From: Blastobasis lacticolella
Taxonomy: Eukaryota > Arthropoda > Insecta > Lepidoptera > Blastobasidae
Assembly: GCA_905147135.1 (NCBI GenBank)
Contig: LR990043.1
Span: forward strand, 7,909,057-7,973,056
Length of the DNA stretch: 64,000 nucleotides
Direction: 5' to 3'
Below, in pieces: positions 12,641 to 23,100 of the stretch. Both the position numbers and the translations under genes were made by a program. The first letter of the stretch is position 1, and each line of letters begins with the position of its first letter. Below the pieces are notes generated by a model. The model ran no database searches and was not told where the DNA came from. It worked only from the letters and a program-made list of their open reading frames with translations.

Positions 12641-13825
12641 CTACGGTGAGCTTCGAAACCTTAAATACTAACATAAAATGTACCTATCAGTTGCAACAGA
12701 TAGATTAATAAAAATAAAGAAGCTCGCCATTGTATGTCTACAACCCATTAGACAACCTGAATAGAGACAAACGCACTGTAATAAAATTTAACTATATGTA
12801 AATAATTACGAGGTATTCACTGGTTCCTGTGTTTCAACGTCTGTGTTTATTAACGCTATAATATTCTGAAAGAAATCCTCATACCCGTACTTTAAGTAAT
12901 TGCACATTCATTTGCTCCTTACGACTCGGAGTTGAATTTCTTTGGTTTTACATTCGCAAATGAATTGCAAATAGCTTAGTCTATTATTTAACAACAGAGA
13001 GCCTTTATGGTTATTCATTAAGTCGCAAAGAGACATATAATTTCCATAATTGTTTACATGGCCGTAACTTAAATAAACAGTGGTGTGGGAGTACAGTGAC
13101 ACACAAAGGTTTAATTAGTGAGAGAGTTGAAGGAAAAACTTTGTTAGGAGCGTCCTAAATTAGTCCTTAGAGTCTAACGAGGCCAATTTACTCGGCGGAG
13201 ACGGTTTCGATCGGCCGCCGTGTGCGAACGCGCGCTTTTTGCGCCGCGCCCAGGTAGGAAGCGGCCGGAGGATCTTCGTAACAATGCGCCCGCGGCTTTC
13301 TCCTCTCCACTTTTTTGGCCCCCGTTTGCCAGGCACACCATTGTCATCGTTAGATGACGGCCTAAAAACTGCCTTACTGCCAATCAATGGAATCTACCGA
13401 TCGCGATTCGAATGCGTGATGCGGAAAACCAAATTAATCCGGGGGCTACTGCATCCGTTTGGTCGCCCGACGAATAACATACATCTCTAATTGGCTAATT
13501 AAAACTGTAACGGGTACCAAATAACATTATGGAAGTTATTTGCGACGCCGACAAAACATCCTCCTAACGAGGTCGGAATCTGTTCATTCGTTGAAAAAAC
13601 TTGAATGACAAATTTTGGCTGGTTCGCAACTTTTCGAAACTGTTTATTGCTTGCCTATTAACACATCACTGGGAGCTCAACAGTTTGTCATTATCGAGGC
13701 CAGTGGAACAATTTGGTCCCAGTCAAACTCGGGAAAGAGATGTGCCTTTATTTCAGGTTACCTGTATGTGTATATGAAAGTAAATGCTTTAAGGAAGATA
13801 CGCAAACAAAAATATCGTGTCTTAC
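12641..13825. other. LMO4-like downstream intron or flank
   Basis: This lies immediately 3' of the LIM1 donor on the minus strand. I searched it by eye for the second LIM domain (paired Cys codons, an LFG start) and found none. A CpG-richer patch at 13200-13320 has only chance frames. Confidence 0.55.
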
Positions 13826-13988
13826 CTCGTGTAGTCGTTTTTGCACAGTATCATGCCGCCCTTGAAGTAGAAGGAGCGTCCCATGTCCGCCAGCGCCTGT
13901 CCGCAACACGTGCACTTGAGGCAGCCGTGGTGCCAATACCGGTCCAGTGCGTGGAGCAGGAACCTCTCCACTATCTTGCCCCCACATC
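13826..13988 (-). CDS. LMO4: LMO4-like gene, LIM1 zinc-finger exon
   Basis: This exon encodes the first LIM domain of an LMO4-type LIM-only protein, a two-finger adaptor that binds LDB/Chip-type partners in the nucleus. It begins with GA, completing a Gly codon, then reads CGGKIVERFLLHALDRYWHH and continues GCLKCTCC...MILCKNDYT. The zinc ligands are complete once the upstream CAG is joined: C-x2-C-x17-H-x2-C, then C-x2-C-x19-C-x2-D. CGGKI, RFLL, YWH, GMILC and NDY match LMO4 rather than Beadex/LMO1-3, which have DRYLL, EVGST and LYTK. The donor is ACGAG|GTAAGA, leaving AG of a split Arg/Ser codon (LMO4 has R-L-F-G here). The acceptor is GTTGCAG with almost no pyrimidine tract, because a SINE tail lies directly upstream. 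The LIM2 exon was not found at lower coordinates in the window. Confidence 0.95.
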
Positions 13989-13994
13989 CTGCAA

Positions 13995-14072
13995 CGATCA
14001 TCATTGTCATCATCTTTGTCTAAGTTCTGGGTGAGCTCTCGCCCGCGGGCCCTTGGTCCGCCTACGGTCATA
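13995..14072 (-). mobile_element. SINE 3' end abutting the LIM1 splice acceptor
   Basis: On the minus strand this reads GACCGTAGGCGGACCAAGGG..GGGCGAGAGCTCA..., then a GATGATGACAATGATGAT tail. It aligns with the 3' end of the tRNA-headed SINE found elsewhere in the window ('..caaggcggacc.cgggccctcgtg.gcgagagcacaaccgggac..taacgccaagatgat'). The tail ends within a few bases of the CGTTGCAG acceptor of the LIM1 exon. Confidence 0.7.
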
Positions 14073-14388
14073 GTGCTTGATATATTTGCGAATAATCTTT
14101 AAACTAGAGGGAGTAGTAAGTGCTCACCGCCGCTCATAGCCACCAGCATAGGTATGACAGAAGCGTTGCCAGCTTTTGAGGCGGAGGCTCAATAAAGATA
14201 CTATGTCGTATCGTCCATAATATATAAGGATAAAGAAATACGGTGCAAAAATCTTTGTTAAAAGCGTCGATGGTCACCACGTTTATTGAAATTCTGGAAC
14301 AGGTACCATCGCAACAATAACTTGGACATTAAATGTAATGTACTTAATGAAGTAAGGCTTAAAGACTTTCAGCAGTATTTTAGTTCGG

Positions 14389-14418
14389 ACACGTGTACTT
14401 GAGGTAGCCATGGTGCCA
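14389..14418 (-). pseudogene. Degenerate fragment of the LMO4 LIM1 exon
   Basis: Thirty bases match 13906-13935 of the LIM1 exon at 27 positions, and all three differences are transitions. In the LIM frame the segment reads WHHGYLKYTC in place of WHHGCLKCTC: two zinc-ligand cysteines have become tyrosines, and one His codon change is silent. Weaker similarity seems to continue toward 14340 with stop codons. Mariner-derived sequence begins within about 30 bp on the other side. This is a dead exon duplicate, not a functional alternative exon. Confidence 0.65.
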
Positions 14419-14450
14419 GGAGCCACTCTTGATAGTATAGTATACTCTAT

Positions 14451-14823
14451 GTATGCGACATTGTGACAGGAGATGAAACATGGATATGTTGTTGCATGCC
14501 GGAGAGAAAGCAACAGTCTTCTCTATGTGTGTTTCAAGGCGACAGCAAACCAAGGCAGTAGGAGGCAGGCGAGAAACTTAGACAAAAAAATTATGGCGTT
14601 CTTTGGTCCCGGACGGGCCTTGCCTGCACAATCCCACTTGAAGAACAAATAAAGACAGTCTATGCAGACTACTATTTGTTTGCCCAGTGTCTTTGATAAA
14701 GTTAGGGAAGAACGACCAAGAAGACGCATCCTATTGCATCTTGATAATGCTTAGGCACACATATCGAAAAAGACAAAGTAATTTTTGGCTTCTGGAAAGG
14801 TAGAGCTAGTCACCCATCCCGCA
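14451..14823 (+). mobile_element. Mariner transposase relic
   Basis: The plus-strand translation gives CDIVTGDETW followed by a basic stretch (PERKQQSS.CVF). Further on come LEEQ..TV.ADYY, then RRRILLHLDNA, then FLASGKVELVTHP. These match the mariner transposase core in order: the first catalytic Asp (codon 14472-14474) and the second in the H(x)DNA block (14743-14745) are about 90 codons apart, close to the usual spacing. In-frame stops and small indels break it, and it ends before the third catalytic Asp of the D,D34D triad. No terminal repeats were identified. It lies antisense to the LMO4-like gene within its intron. Confidence 0.85.
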
Positions 14824-16125
14824 CATAGTGGAGACCATAGATATATACAATATACATAATAATCAAATAAATTATTATGATGCATTAATCATAACACTAA
14901 TTCATGTCAACATAATAAAAATTCAAAATACTTAGGTAATACAATAATTAAATTAAACGTCAACTACATAAAATAATTATAACCAAGGACTTTTATCTTC
15001 CAAGAAATCTTTAATTTGATAGTAAGCTTTATTAATTAGGTAAGCTTTAATTGAGTTTTTAAACTTACTAAGGGCTTTGTATTTCTTGTTGTATTTTATT
15101 AAAATAGGATAGGTACACAATGACCCACAAAGGAAGACTTCACTTTTGTTAATCTAAAACATTCAGTTATAAGCATGTCCTTATTTCGTGTGTTATCCTC
15201 GTGGTTATCAGAGAGCTTTATATAGGAAACTTTTATATTTGTACATGTGTACCATTTATTAATTAACTTTAACCAATGTAATACAGATAAAACTTTATTC
15301 CTTTAAATTAACTTGACATTGTATGAATAATTAATGTAAGGACATACCTAAAATAAGTAATTGTTAATGTATATTTTATTTTCCTTGTTTTTGACATTCA
15401 TAAGTGCCATGTATAGCCTAAACTTAATAAATCATTTCGTATTTGTATTGTATTTGCATTTGACCCGGCACCAAGCGATTTCGATAATTTTCCAAACATC
15501 AAAAATTTTACGAGAGCTTAGAATTTTACGGGGCCAGAAAAGGCTGCAATAGTTTTCAACCCAACCAGCACGTGAAAAGCATGCCCTCAGACCAATGGTC
15601 AGAAAAATGGTTTGACCAAATGGAAAAGTATTTGAAATGTAATGGAGATTACTTTGAAAAGCAGTAAATATCTTTACATGTAAATTGTTTTATTTATGGG
15701 TTACGCGAAACTTTCAGTGCACTCCACGTACTATCTTGCCACGCATATTGTGAACGATAATTGCTCTATACGCAAAGATGTGCTCTATTTAAGAGGATGG
15801 TCATCTGATGGTAAGCGATCATCTATTAGACCGGGAGTACAGAGAGCAGAGATACGAAGGGCACGTCGTCTACGGCGACCGTATGAGCTCCCAAAACCCG
15901 TACTGTAGGGTTAAGTAGTAAACCCCACACTGCAATGAGATGTAGTTACGTTGTATGGAGCACGAAGCAAAATAACCACATAGTAGTTGAAAGTAGATTA
16001 ATTTCTTAAGTAGTAACAGAGTTATAATTTGGCGATACTTCCAGTAGTGTCTCGTTAGACAGTTTCGTACACATTGTTAATTTTTTTATTGGAAACCTTA
16101 CGCTGGTACAAATAAGCTACCATAC

Positions 16126-16245
16126 CTGCGCACTCTTTCATTGCGGAATTGTTGTTATTGTGCGGGTACTCGTGCCTGTTGGCCGCGAACCGCGTCCGGC
16201 GAGGCGGGGTGCGGCGAGCTCAGCTCCGCGTACCCGTTCGATGCC
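16126..16245 (-). pseudogene. Tandem copy A of the LMO4 N-terminal exon 3' half (frameshifted)
   Basis: This is the most diverged and most distal copy. It keeps the donor (GCGCAG|GTATGG) and the NNNN...MKECAG end. It has lost 2 bp in the AANG region relative to the true exon, which shifts the frame, and its 5' boundary is degraded. It shares intronic variants with copy B ('gctggtacaaataag'), so A and B share an older ancestor. Confidence 0.8.
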
Positions 16246-16307
16246 TATTTCACGTGTCAGTTATGTACGAAATTAAACCTTATGCTGGTACAAATAAGCC
16301 ACCGTAC

Positions 16308-16428
16308 CTGCGCACTCCTCAAGCGCTTGGTTGTTGTTGTTGTGCGGGTACTCGTGCCCGTTGGTTGCGAACGCTGCGTCCGGCGAGGCGGGGTGCCGCG
16401 AGCCCAGCTCCGCGTACCCGTGGTATGC
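16308..16428 (-). pseudogene. Tandem copy B of the LMO4 N-terminal exon 3' half (frame open, no start)
   Basis: This copy keeps an open frame through the whole duplicated segment (YHGYAELGSRHPASPDAAFA, then TNGHEYPHNNNNQALEECAG) and a usable donor (GCGCAG|GTACGG). It differs from the true exon by several substitutions, including Lys to Glu before the Cys. A possible acceptor (GAGATAG|GC) gives a 121-nt exon. However, a TAG sits directly upstream in frame, no ATG is present, and the start phase does not fit the phase-1 end of the real exon. As an extra exon it would therefore shift the frame. Most likely it is not used for coding. Confidence 0.8.
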
Positions 16429-16495
16429 CTATCTCACGTGTCAGTGATGGATATAGGAAATTAAACCTTACGCTACTACAAATAAGCCACCATAC

Positions 16496-16618
16496 CTGCG
16501 CACTCTTTCAGAGCGGGGTTGTTGTTGTTGTGCGGGTACTCGTGCCCGTTGGCCGCGAACGCCGCGTCCGGCGAGGCGGGGTGCGGCGGGGTGCGGCGAG
16601 CTCAGCTCCGCATAAACG
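16496..16618 (-). pseudogene. Tandem copy C of the LMO4 N-terminal exon 3' half (frameshifted)
   Basis: The copy starts about 197 bp downstream, in transcript order, of the real exon end. It repeats about 110 bp of exon plus the donor GCGCAG|GTATGG and roughly 70 bp of following intron, including the 'gtagtagcgtaagg' stretch, nearly identically to the real copy. A 10-bp duplication within the CCGCACCCCG segment shifts the frame, and the ATG-containing 5' part of the exon is missing. It is the most similar of the three copies to the true exon, so probably the youngest. Confidence 0.85.
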
Positions 16619-16692
16619 TGGTATGCCTATCTCACGTGTCAGTGATGATAAAGGAAATTAAACCTTACGCTACTACAAATAAGCCACCATAC

Positions 16693-16897
16693 CTGCGCAC
16701 TCTTTCAGAGCGGGGTTGTTGTTGTTGTGCGGGTACTCGTGCCCGTTGGCCGCGAACGCCGCGTCCGGCGAGGCGGGGTGCGGCGAGCTCAGCTCCGCGT
16801 ACCCGTGGTAGTGCGGGTTCATGCTCAGCGCGCCCGCGGCCAGCTTGCCGGTTGGGGCGGCGGACGCACCGCACGCGCGACACCACAACTACACGCC
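16693..16897 (-). CDS. LMO4: LMO4-like gene, first coding exon (5'UTR plus N-terminus; coding part 16693-16822)
   Basis: This exon carries the start of a LIM-only (LMO4-type) transcriptional co-regulator, a nuclear adaptor that works through protein-protein contacts. On the minus strand a strong acceptor (pyrimidine tract then CCCGCAG) precedes base 16897. The reading frame has a TAG three codons into the exon, so translation must start downstream, at the ATG at 16822-16820 (MNPHYHGYAEL...). The 43-codon peptide is rich in Asn, His, Pro and Ala, with a run of four Asn, and ends in ALKECA plus the first base of a Gly codon. A donor follows (GCGCAG|GTATGG). Joined to the exon at 13988 this gives ECAGCGGKI, the exact start of an LMO4 LIM1 domain, which confirms phase and order. 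The non-coding 5' part shows that at least one more upstream exon exists. Insect LMO4 N-termini are variable, so the call rests on the junction. Confidence 0.9.
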
Positions 16898-17689
16898 CTG
16901 CGGGAGAAGGAAAAACAGGGTTATTGAGGTGTTTTGTATTTGTGCTCCCAGGGAAGGCAGATAGATGTATCGGGGCGTTTACCGCAAATCGACAAACTTG
17001 CGCCCATTTTGCGTGTGTGAAATATTCCTAGATACCCTACTGTTCCTGCCATCCTAACTCCTCCAGAAAACGCAGTAATCCTATTAGCTTTAACCAGGGA
17101 ATGTAACGCAGCGGGGGAAACGCTTGTTCATTATGAGCCAGGGTTTTGGGTTAGAAAGGGGTCGCAGTTCACCCACTTGACGATGAGTCTTGTTAGGGTG
17201 CATCCAGATCTCGTGTCGCGAGCGATCTGTACGCGTGCATTTCATCGTACGAAACGCGCAGCGGGAAAGGATAGGTAATTTAGGTGTTTTGTACTTACTA
17301 CTAGGGTAACTTAATGCTACATAATTGTGTTCGATTAGATAGTTTGGCTAACGCGATCGACAGAGGCTTTGCTGTATTGGTGTGATGGGTTTAAAATTGG
17401 ATTGTATTATAGTTCAATTCGTCCTAATATTGGGAACCTACCGACAGTGTTACATATAATTTGTGCTAGGTACCTAGCCCTATCGAGTTCTCCGTTTTCA
17501 TCTCCGACGTTTAATGTTTCAGGAAAAAACCAATTTACCAATTAATTTCCCGCCTGAAGCGAGATTACCCACGTATTTTTGACCGGTTTAAAGGAAATCT
17601 TCACAGCAAGCTTGACCCTTTTGAATTAATTTTTCTTGACAGCCTTTGGGCGGAACACAGGCCGTGGGCCTGCGGGCGGCCGCGTTTAT

Positions 17690-18445
17690 AAAATTTTCCA
17701 ATTAGCAATTTCATACAATTAGGAGCGCGGGGCGCGGGGGGCTTGCGGGGCGCGGGGCGCGGGCCCGTCAACCCGATCCAATTAGCTCGCGGCCGGCGGA
17801 GCGGCGGGACGCCCGTTCCTCGCCGGCCCTGTCGCCATAAAACTTAATTAAACGTTTTAAAACAAGTATTCATTAAAGAATAATCAAGCTTATGTAGTCA
17901 TAAATAACCGGATTGTCCCGCGCGGAACGGGTGCCGTAATTAAGACTGCAGAGAGTTGATCAAACGCACTGATTTGAAACTACCCTTCATTAAGAGAGCG
18001 CGAGCCGCTGCGCCGCTTCCGCTGCGGTGCAGAAACTAATTAAGAATAACGGACGCTTTAAAAGCGTAATTAATTTAGATTGTAATTCTATTTCTCCGAG
18101 AGTAAAGTAGACAATTATTTTAGTAGCCCTTTCTTTTGGAGCGATTTGCTTTCGCGAAATGTAATTTGCTTAATTTCTGTGTCCGACATAATGAAAGGGT
18201 TGTTTTTGGTGGGAGTCGATGGGGCGGGCAGCGCTGGCCGGGCCCGCCGTCGCCGCCGGGTCCGGCCGGAGCGTGCGGGAACCCATTACCTGTTGGGAGC
18301 GCGGCCAGCGGCACCGCCTAATGAATGCGATGGCGTGCGGAGACGCCGCGGCCAGTTGCGTGGCCGTTAATGAGCCGCGTCGCGTGCGCAGCGCTAGCAC
18401 TTCGTTAAATCGCACCCGGGGTACGCCCCCCTCCCCCGCCCGCAC
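17690..18445. promoter_or_regulatory. CpG islands upstream of the LMO4 coding exon
   Basis: GC-rich blocks at 17722-17830 and about 18220-18440 are interleaved with AT-rich sequence containing CAATTAG, CTTAATTA and TTAATTAA-type sites. They begin about 0.8 kb upstream of the acceptor of the first coding exon. They could hold an intronic enhancer or an alternative promoter. No TATA box or clear initiator was identified. Confidence 0.4.
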
Positions 18446-21400
18446 CGAACAGGTATTAATGTCTTTGTTTTGGTAATTTCGCGAACATGCGTTCCGGCTG
18501 CGGCAAGGAAATGCTCTGTGATTTAGGAGAGATCTTTATCACGTGGCGCACGCTCGCGGCTGCGGCGCTAGGGTTATTTTATTATCATTTATTTGGGGTA
18601 TTGTGTTCGGAAATAATAATAATATTGATAAACTGCATGTTACATTATTAAATACACGAAAATGCAATGTTCCTTTTACGTCATAATAATATTTGGAAAT
18701 GCAAAATGTGCAACTGATATTGCATTTAGATTAGAACATTAACTATTCCTTTAATGTAATATTAGGAATGAGCTAACGGCAGGTATTGTAAAAATCCTAC
18801 ATTGACAGATTTCTCAACAATTAATTTTATCTATCTGCCTACATAATCACAAAACACAGACCATCGGATGTTCTTAAATTAGTTGTATGGTTGGATTTAA
18901 GAGGCTTTTGGTTTGCTGCCTAACGACCCTATCAATCTGTTAGATTTATAGGAACCCATTAGCCGAGAACATTAACTGTTGGCCAACAAAACAGTAATAG
19001 ACAGATTGAAACAAGCACTGCAAAGTAGATAATTTGAATGCCAGCTACAACTCGATGGACTGGTAATAAAATGTACGAGGCACCTTCGGTAGGCTTTCCT
19101 CGTGGCGTGTTCCGTGACACGCCCTAATATTTTATTTAAGTAGAAACTATGTCAACTTACTGGACATGAAACACATTTGTGCATAATTACTGGAACTTAT
19201 GTCTATTGTATGGGCTCGCGGGCGCGAGGGGCCGCTTGGGGCGTAGGGTCGCAATGGCGGTCTGGGAACCGGCAGGTGCCCCTTTCATTATTCAAGCCCC
19301 ATTGATTGGATACTTTGTTGCCGTTTAAAAATCTTATTAGCAACCGCCCGACAACAAAGCGGGCCCACGATGAGCCTCCTCGCGGCCCTCTATTTACCTG
19401 TTAAGTGATTTTTTTTTTCAATTACAACGATGAAGTGCAGGTTCGACTGTCGGAAGGACGCGGAAAGTGTAAGTCATCTTGTTAGTGAGTGTTGTAGGTG
19501 TTTCCGCTCTCCTACGCCGGGTATTTGTCAAGGCTAATAACGCGATGATTGTACGAAATTCGCGACAAAATGGTGCTTGTTAAAAACTTGCGAGATTGTA
19601 TCGGCTGCGAGCCGTAAAACGGCTGACAAATAATGTGATAAAATTGAATGTACTCCGTCGGCACAATGTACGCGGCGCGTTCACGGCGAATTGGGCGCTG
19701 TTTTTTTTTAAATGAACGTATCGGTCACTGGTTTTTAAGTGCAGGGTTCCGCAAGAACAACGGGCCGTCCCGCGGCCGCCGCCCGCCGCGAATAACGTAA
19801 TTAAGCCGAAACCGCCGGCGAAATTAAACGCGAAAACGGAATGAGAATGTGAGCCTAATTAGAGCCGGGCGAGGAAGACGCTGCACCCCGCACCCCCCCT
19901 CCCCCGCCGGCTTGCATCCGAACCGACTTCTTACCGGGATATCGACTCTCACTCGACATTTGCATCAAGACAATGCCACCTGAGTTTTGTGGTACCTACT
20001 TAAATTAAGATATTATGGTATGGGGATTAAGACATAATAACATAGATTTGTGAGGACCTACAATTGGTGCGTTTAGGTTGATGGTAATGATATCAGATGA
20101 TCAGGCTATTATAGCCTTCCGCGTTCAGCTAAATCGACTGCAATGACAATATTAACCGCGATTGTCTTGCTGCATGGTAATGATGGTTAATATGACATTA
20201 CAAAAGTACATACCAGAACTTCAAAGTTTTTGTATCATCTTATAAAGATTTGCGAGAAATGCCTATCAACACCTCGCGACTGATCATGTTACCGCACAAA
20301 ACTACCCGCAATCCGGAAATCCGTGATTTCGGATGCCGATTTTTCGCGTGCAAACCGGCGCACTATATTATCGTACCCTCCACACGAGCGCAGTACAAAA
20401 GCAATTCGGTTCTCCCGCATTCATACTAATTAAAAAACTGCGGACAAATTGGTGGGCACACCGCGCCCACGGTATCATAAAATATCCATTCCATTGACGG
20501 CGGCCGCCGCGTCGTCGTTGATTAATTTTGTCCAATCGGCTGCGATTTCAACTTTTTCATTACTTAATTGTCACGCTTCATTAATTTTGGCAGCGTTTTG
20601 GTTATGAGCATCGGCTGCGTGTGTCCATTCCGCGGTTTCATCGGCTTTTATTAATGTCACTTTAATATGTTTATCTGTTACTTTTTTACCGAAATCTTTA
20701 TTAAATTATGGAAGAATAATAGTGATATGTAATTTTGTAAAGTTTGAGTCTGTTCGTTATTTTATGCCTATGAGAGTCAATATGAGTACGCAAGTGGGAT
20801 GTTATTCTGGCGAGTCATTATGACTTGTTGTTATAGCTGTAAACAAGCGTATATTTTTTTTCCATTTTTCGATGCTTTCAAAAGCTTGAACGATCGCTCT
20901 GTTTCGTTGATAAATTATGAAGTTGGATATTTGCTATATTATTGTTTATACCCTAAAAGCGTACAAGTTGAAGTAGAGCTGGCTCTACAAACAACAAAAC
21001 TAGGTTAACGATTGGAAAATGATATCCCCGGTTGAAACAATAAGTTAAGTAATTAGTTATGCCTCAGTTTATTACGTACTATGAAATTATGAACTTTATC
21101 TCTCGAATCAGTGTCTAATGGTCTCGTATAATATTGGTATTTCGTAGAAATAATTATCTTAAAGGTACCAAAACACACATAAGGGAAAATTGTAACTTGT
21201 GTTTGTGAATGGCTAAACCAATATGTACGTCTAGGAAATCTAATAAATACAACTACAAATATGTAATAATTCGTCAAGAGCTAGTCAAGATATAAAATTC
21301 TTAAAATGGTTGTGAAACCAACGAAACGAAGTCTACATTATTCTTCCAATGACGTAGGCAATAATATTGTTTAAACTAAATTTTAAGTTTGTACTATTCG

Positions 21401-21691
21401 GCATTAGCAAGGTCCAGAAAAACACTGCTTGATGTTGTATTGTATAATACAAGAGCATAAGTGCACGACCACCTTAAGAATTATATGATTCTTGTGTAGT
21501 AGTTATAAGGTTTTATTGATTATTATTATTATTCCTGAACAGACAGGCAGTTGGAACAACTGATATGTCTGTATCTTATTTAGTACATAATTTTTTTTTT
21601 GTATATACAAAATACGTCAAGAACGAGTACTTTTTACCTAAGGATCAGTTAATGTACCCTTCTTTTATCACGCTCATTTTGGCTAAAGATG
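18446..21691. other. Non-coding upstream sequence
   Basis: AT-rich sequence with one CpG block (19740-19920, listed). Mixed patches at 19200-19700 and 20280-20530 contain AATTA sites. No exon is supported. Confidence 0.55.
19740..19920. promoter_or_regulatory. CpG-rich block with AATTA sites
   Basis: CCGTCCCGCGGCCGCCGCCC and CGAAACCGCCGGCG alternate with GTAATTAAGC and CCTAATTAGAG, and end in a C-rich run (CACCCCCCCTCCCCCG). Same compositional signature as the other islands; function inferred. Confidence 0.35.
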
Positions 21692-21760
21692 CACCATGAC
21701 CAAGGCGGACCCCGGGCCCTCGTGGGCGAGAGCACAACCGGGACAATAACGCCAAGATTT
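21692..21760 (+). mobile_element. SINE 3' end fragment
   Basis: The 70 bases from CACCATGACCAAGGCGGAC to AACCGGGACAATAACGCCAAGAT match the 3' end of the SINE family. Confidence 0.8.
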
Positions 21761-22896
21761 TTTTTATGCACCTAATACCTTCAATGTAGCTGTAAATGCA
21801 AAGAAAAAAAGTGAATGCACTTTGCTCTTGTACTGTACCGGAGTGTACCGTAGTCATTGGGGATAAAGTGACGGACTAATACATGGTTATACAATACAAC
21901 AATAACGATGCAAGCATGGTTGCAACAATCCATTATCGACGCACAATACCATAAAACGCAACGTCCACCAATATCCATTACCAGAAATATTATAAGCCAT
22001 TTGACACACTGCTAGCACAATAGATATACATGTGGCGTCTAGAGTGCGGTAAATGTAGGTAATATTATTTGCATATAATGACCGATAATGGGCCCGCCGC
22101 ATTATTCAGCCGGCCTCAAAACCGCCGTAAGAACCGTTTGATCGATGCACGGCCGAGCCGGCCCGGCCCGGCTTGCCTGTGAAACGCCTTTATAAGTATA
22201 GCTAGGGACTTTATAAGTATCTGCCGTAGAAGTTCAATTACTTGTAGACAAAGATTTTGATATATGATTATTAGTCGGTGTTCCTAGCTTATACTTTTTT
22301 TTTTATTATAGTGTAGATGTGAGAGGGATAGAAAGTCTTGAATAAGTAGTGGTGTAAATTTGGGATTTTTAATTATCTTTCCGGGCTCTACAGTCATCAG
22401 AGAAAGTGCCATACACAAACCCAATAGATGTTTAAGGCCAATGATGATGAAATCTGGGATAATAATTCAAAATAATTTATAGGTATAATAATTTTTACCT
22501 ATGTATCAGACACCTATTGTGAAAAACGGTCCTTTTTACTTCGTAGTAATACCGTTACAAAAAAGCACACATACACAAAATGTTTAAGAAGTTAAATACG
22601 TATCGTCATGTGTAGGTATGTATGTATGTTGTCTAATCATCAGACCTCCAGCTTTAAAATTAAGTATACGTTACACTATTGTATTTATAGCTGTAATGAG
22701 TTTAGAAATGGTTTTAATACTTCTAATGAAGTATCCATTTCTAAACAGGCTTCGTGATTCTTGCAAACCGAGTTTTATATATTCTAATATGCGAAAGGTC
22801 ATCTCTCTTTCTGTAGTTTTGCTAACTTTATTTTGAAAGTACTAGTTGCCGATTTTGATTATCCGATAAATTCTATTTAGTATGAGAATCCAAGTG

Positions 22897-23100
22897 AGCT
22901 CTTACGGTGAGGAAACCTGTACATTTAGGCGACAGAATGTGTAACCACGATGCAATCTGGTTAGGTTCCCCTGTTAACACCCAGAGACCAGATGGCCACG
23001 CTCTACTATAATTACCTGATCTACCAAATCCTGTAACATGGTCAAGGCGGACCCTGGGCCTCGTGCACTAGAGCAACGGAATATTGACATTAAGATGTTT
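22897..23100 (+). mobile_element. SINE, 5'-truncated copy
   Basis: The plus-strand sequence runs from CTTACGGTGAGGAAACCTGTAC through GCAATCTGGTTAGG, CCTGATCTACCAAATCCTG and CAAGGCGGACCCTGGGCCTCGTGCAC to a TTGACATTAAGATG end. The tRNA head is missing. Confidence 0.85.

Larger units (their letters stand above)
13989..16692 (-). other. LMO4-like intron between N-terminal and LIM1 exons
   Basis: This is a 2.7-kb phase-1 intron with GT at 16692-16691 and AG at 13990-13989. In transcript order it holds three tandem copies of the preceding exon's 3' end (16.6-16.1 kb), AT-rich sequence with short repeat fragments (15.9-14.9 kb), an antisense mariner relic (14.45-14.82 kb), a decayed LIM1-exon scrap (about 14.4 kb), and a SINE 3' end running up to the acceptor (13.995-14.07 kb). 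No intact intervening exon is needed, since the flanking exons already join in frame. Confidence 0.85.

Noticed and set aside
14523..14729. Minus-strand 68-codon frame
   Set aside because: Antisense of the mariner transposase relic, which reads convincingly on the plus strand.
16149..17031. Two plus-strand frames of 170 codons over the tandem exon copies
   Set aside because: They are antisense shadows of the duplicated LMO4 exon; the repeated protein pattern comes from the DNA repeat.
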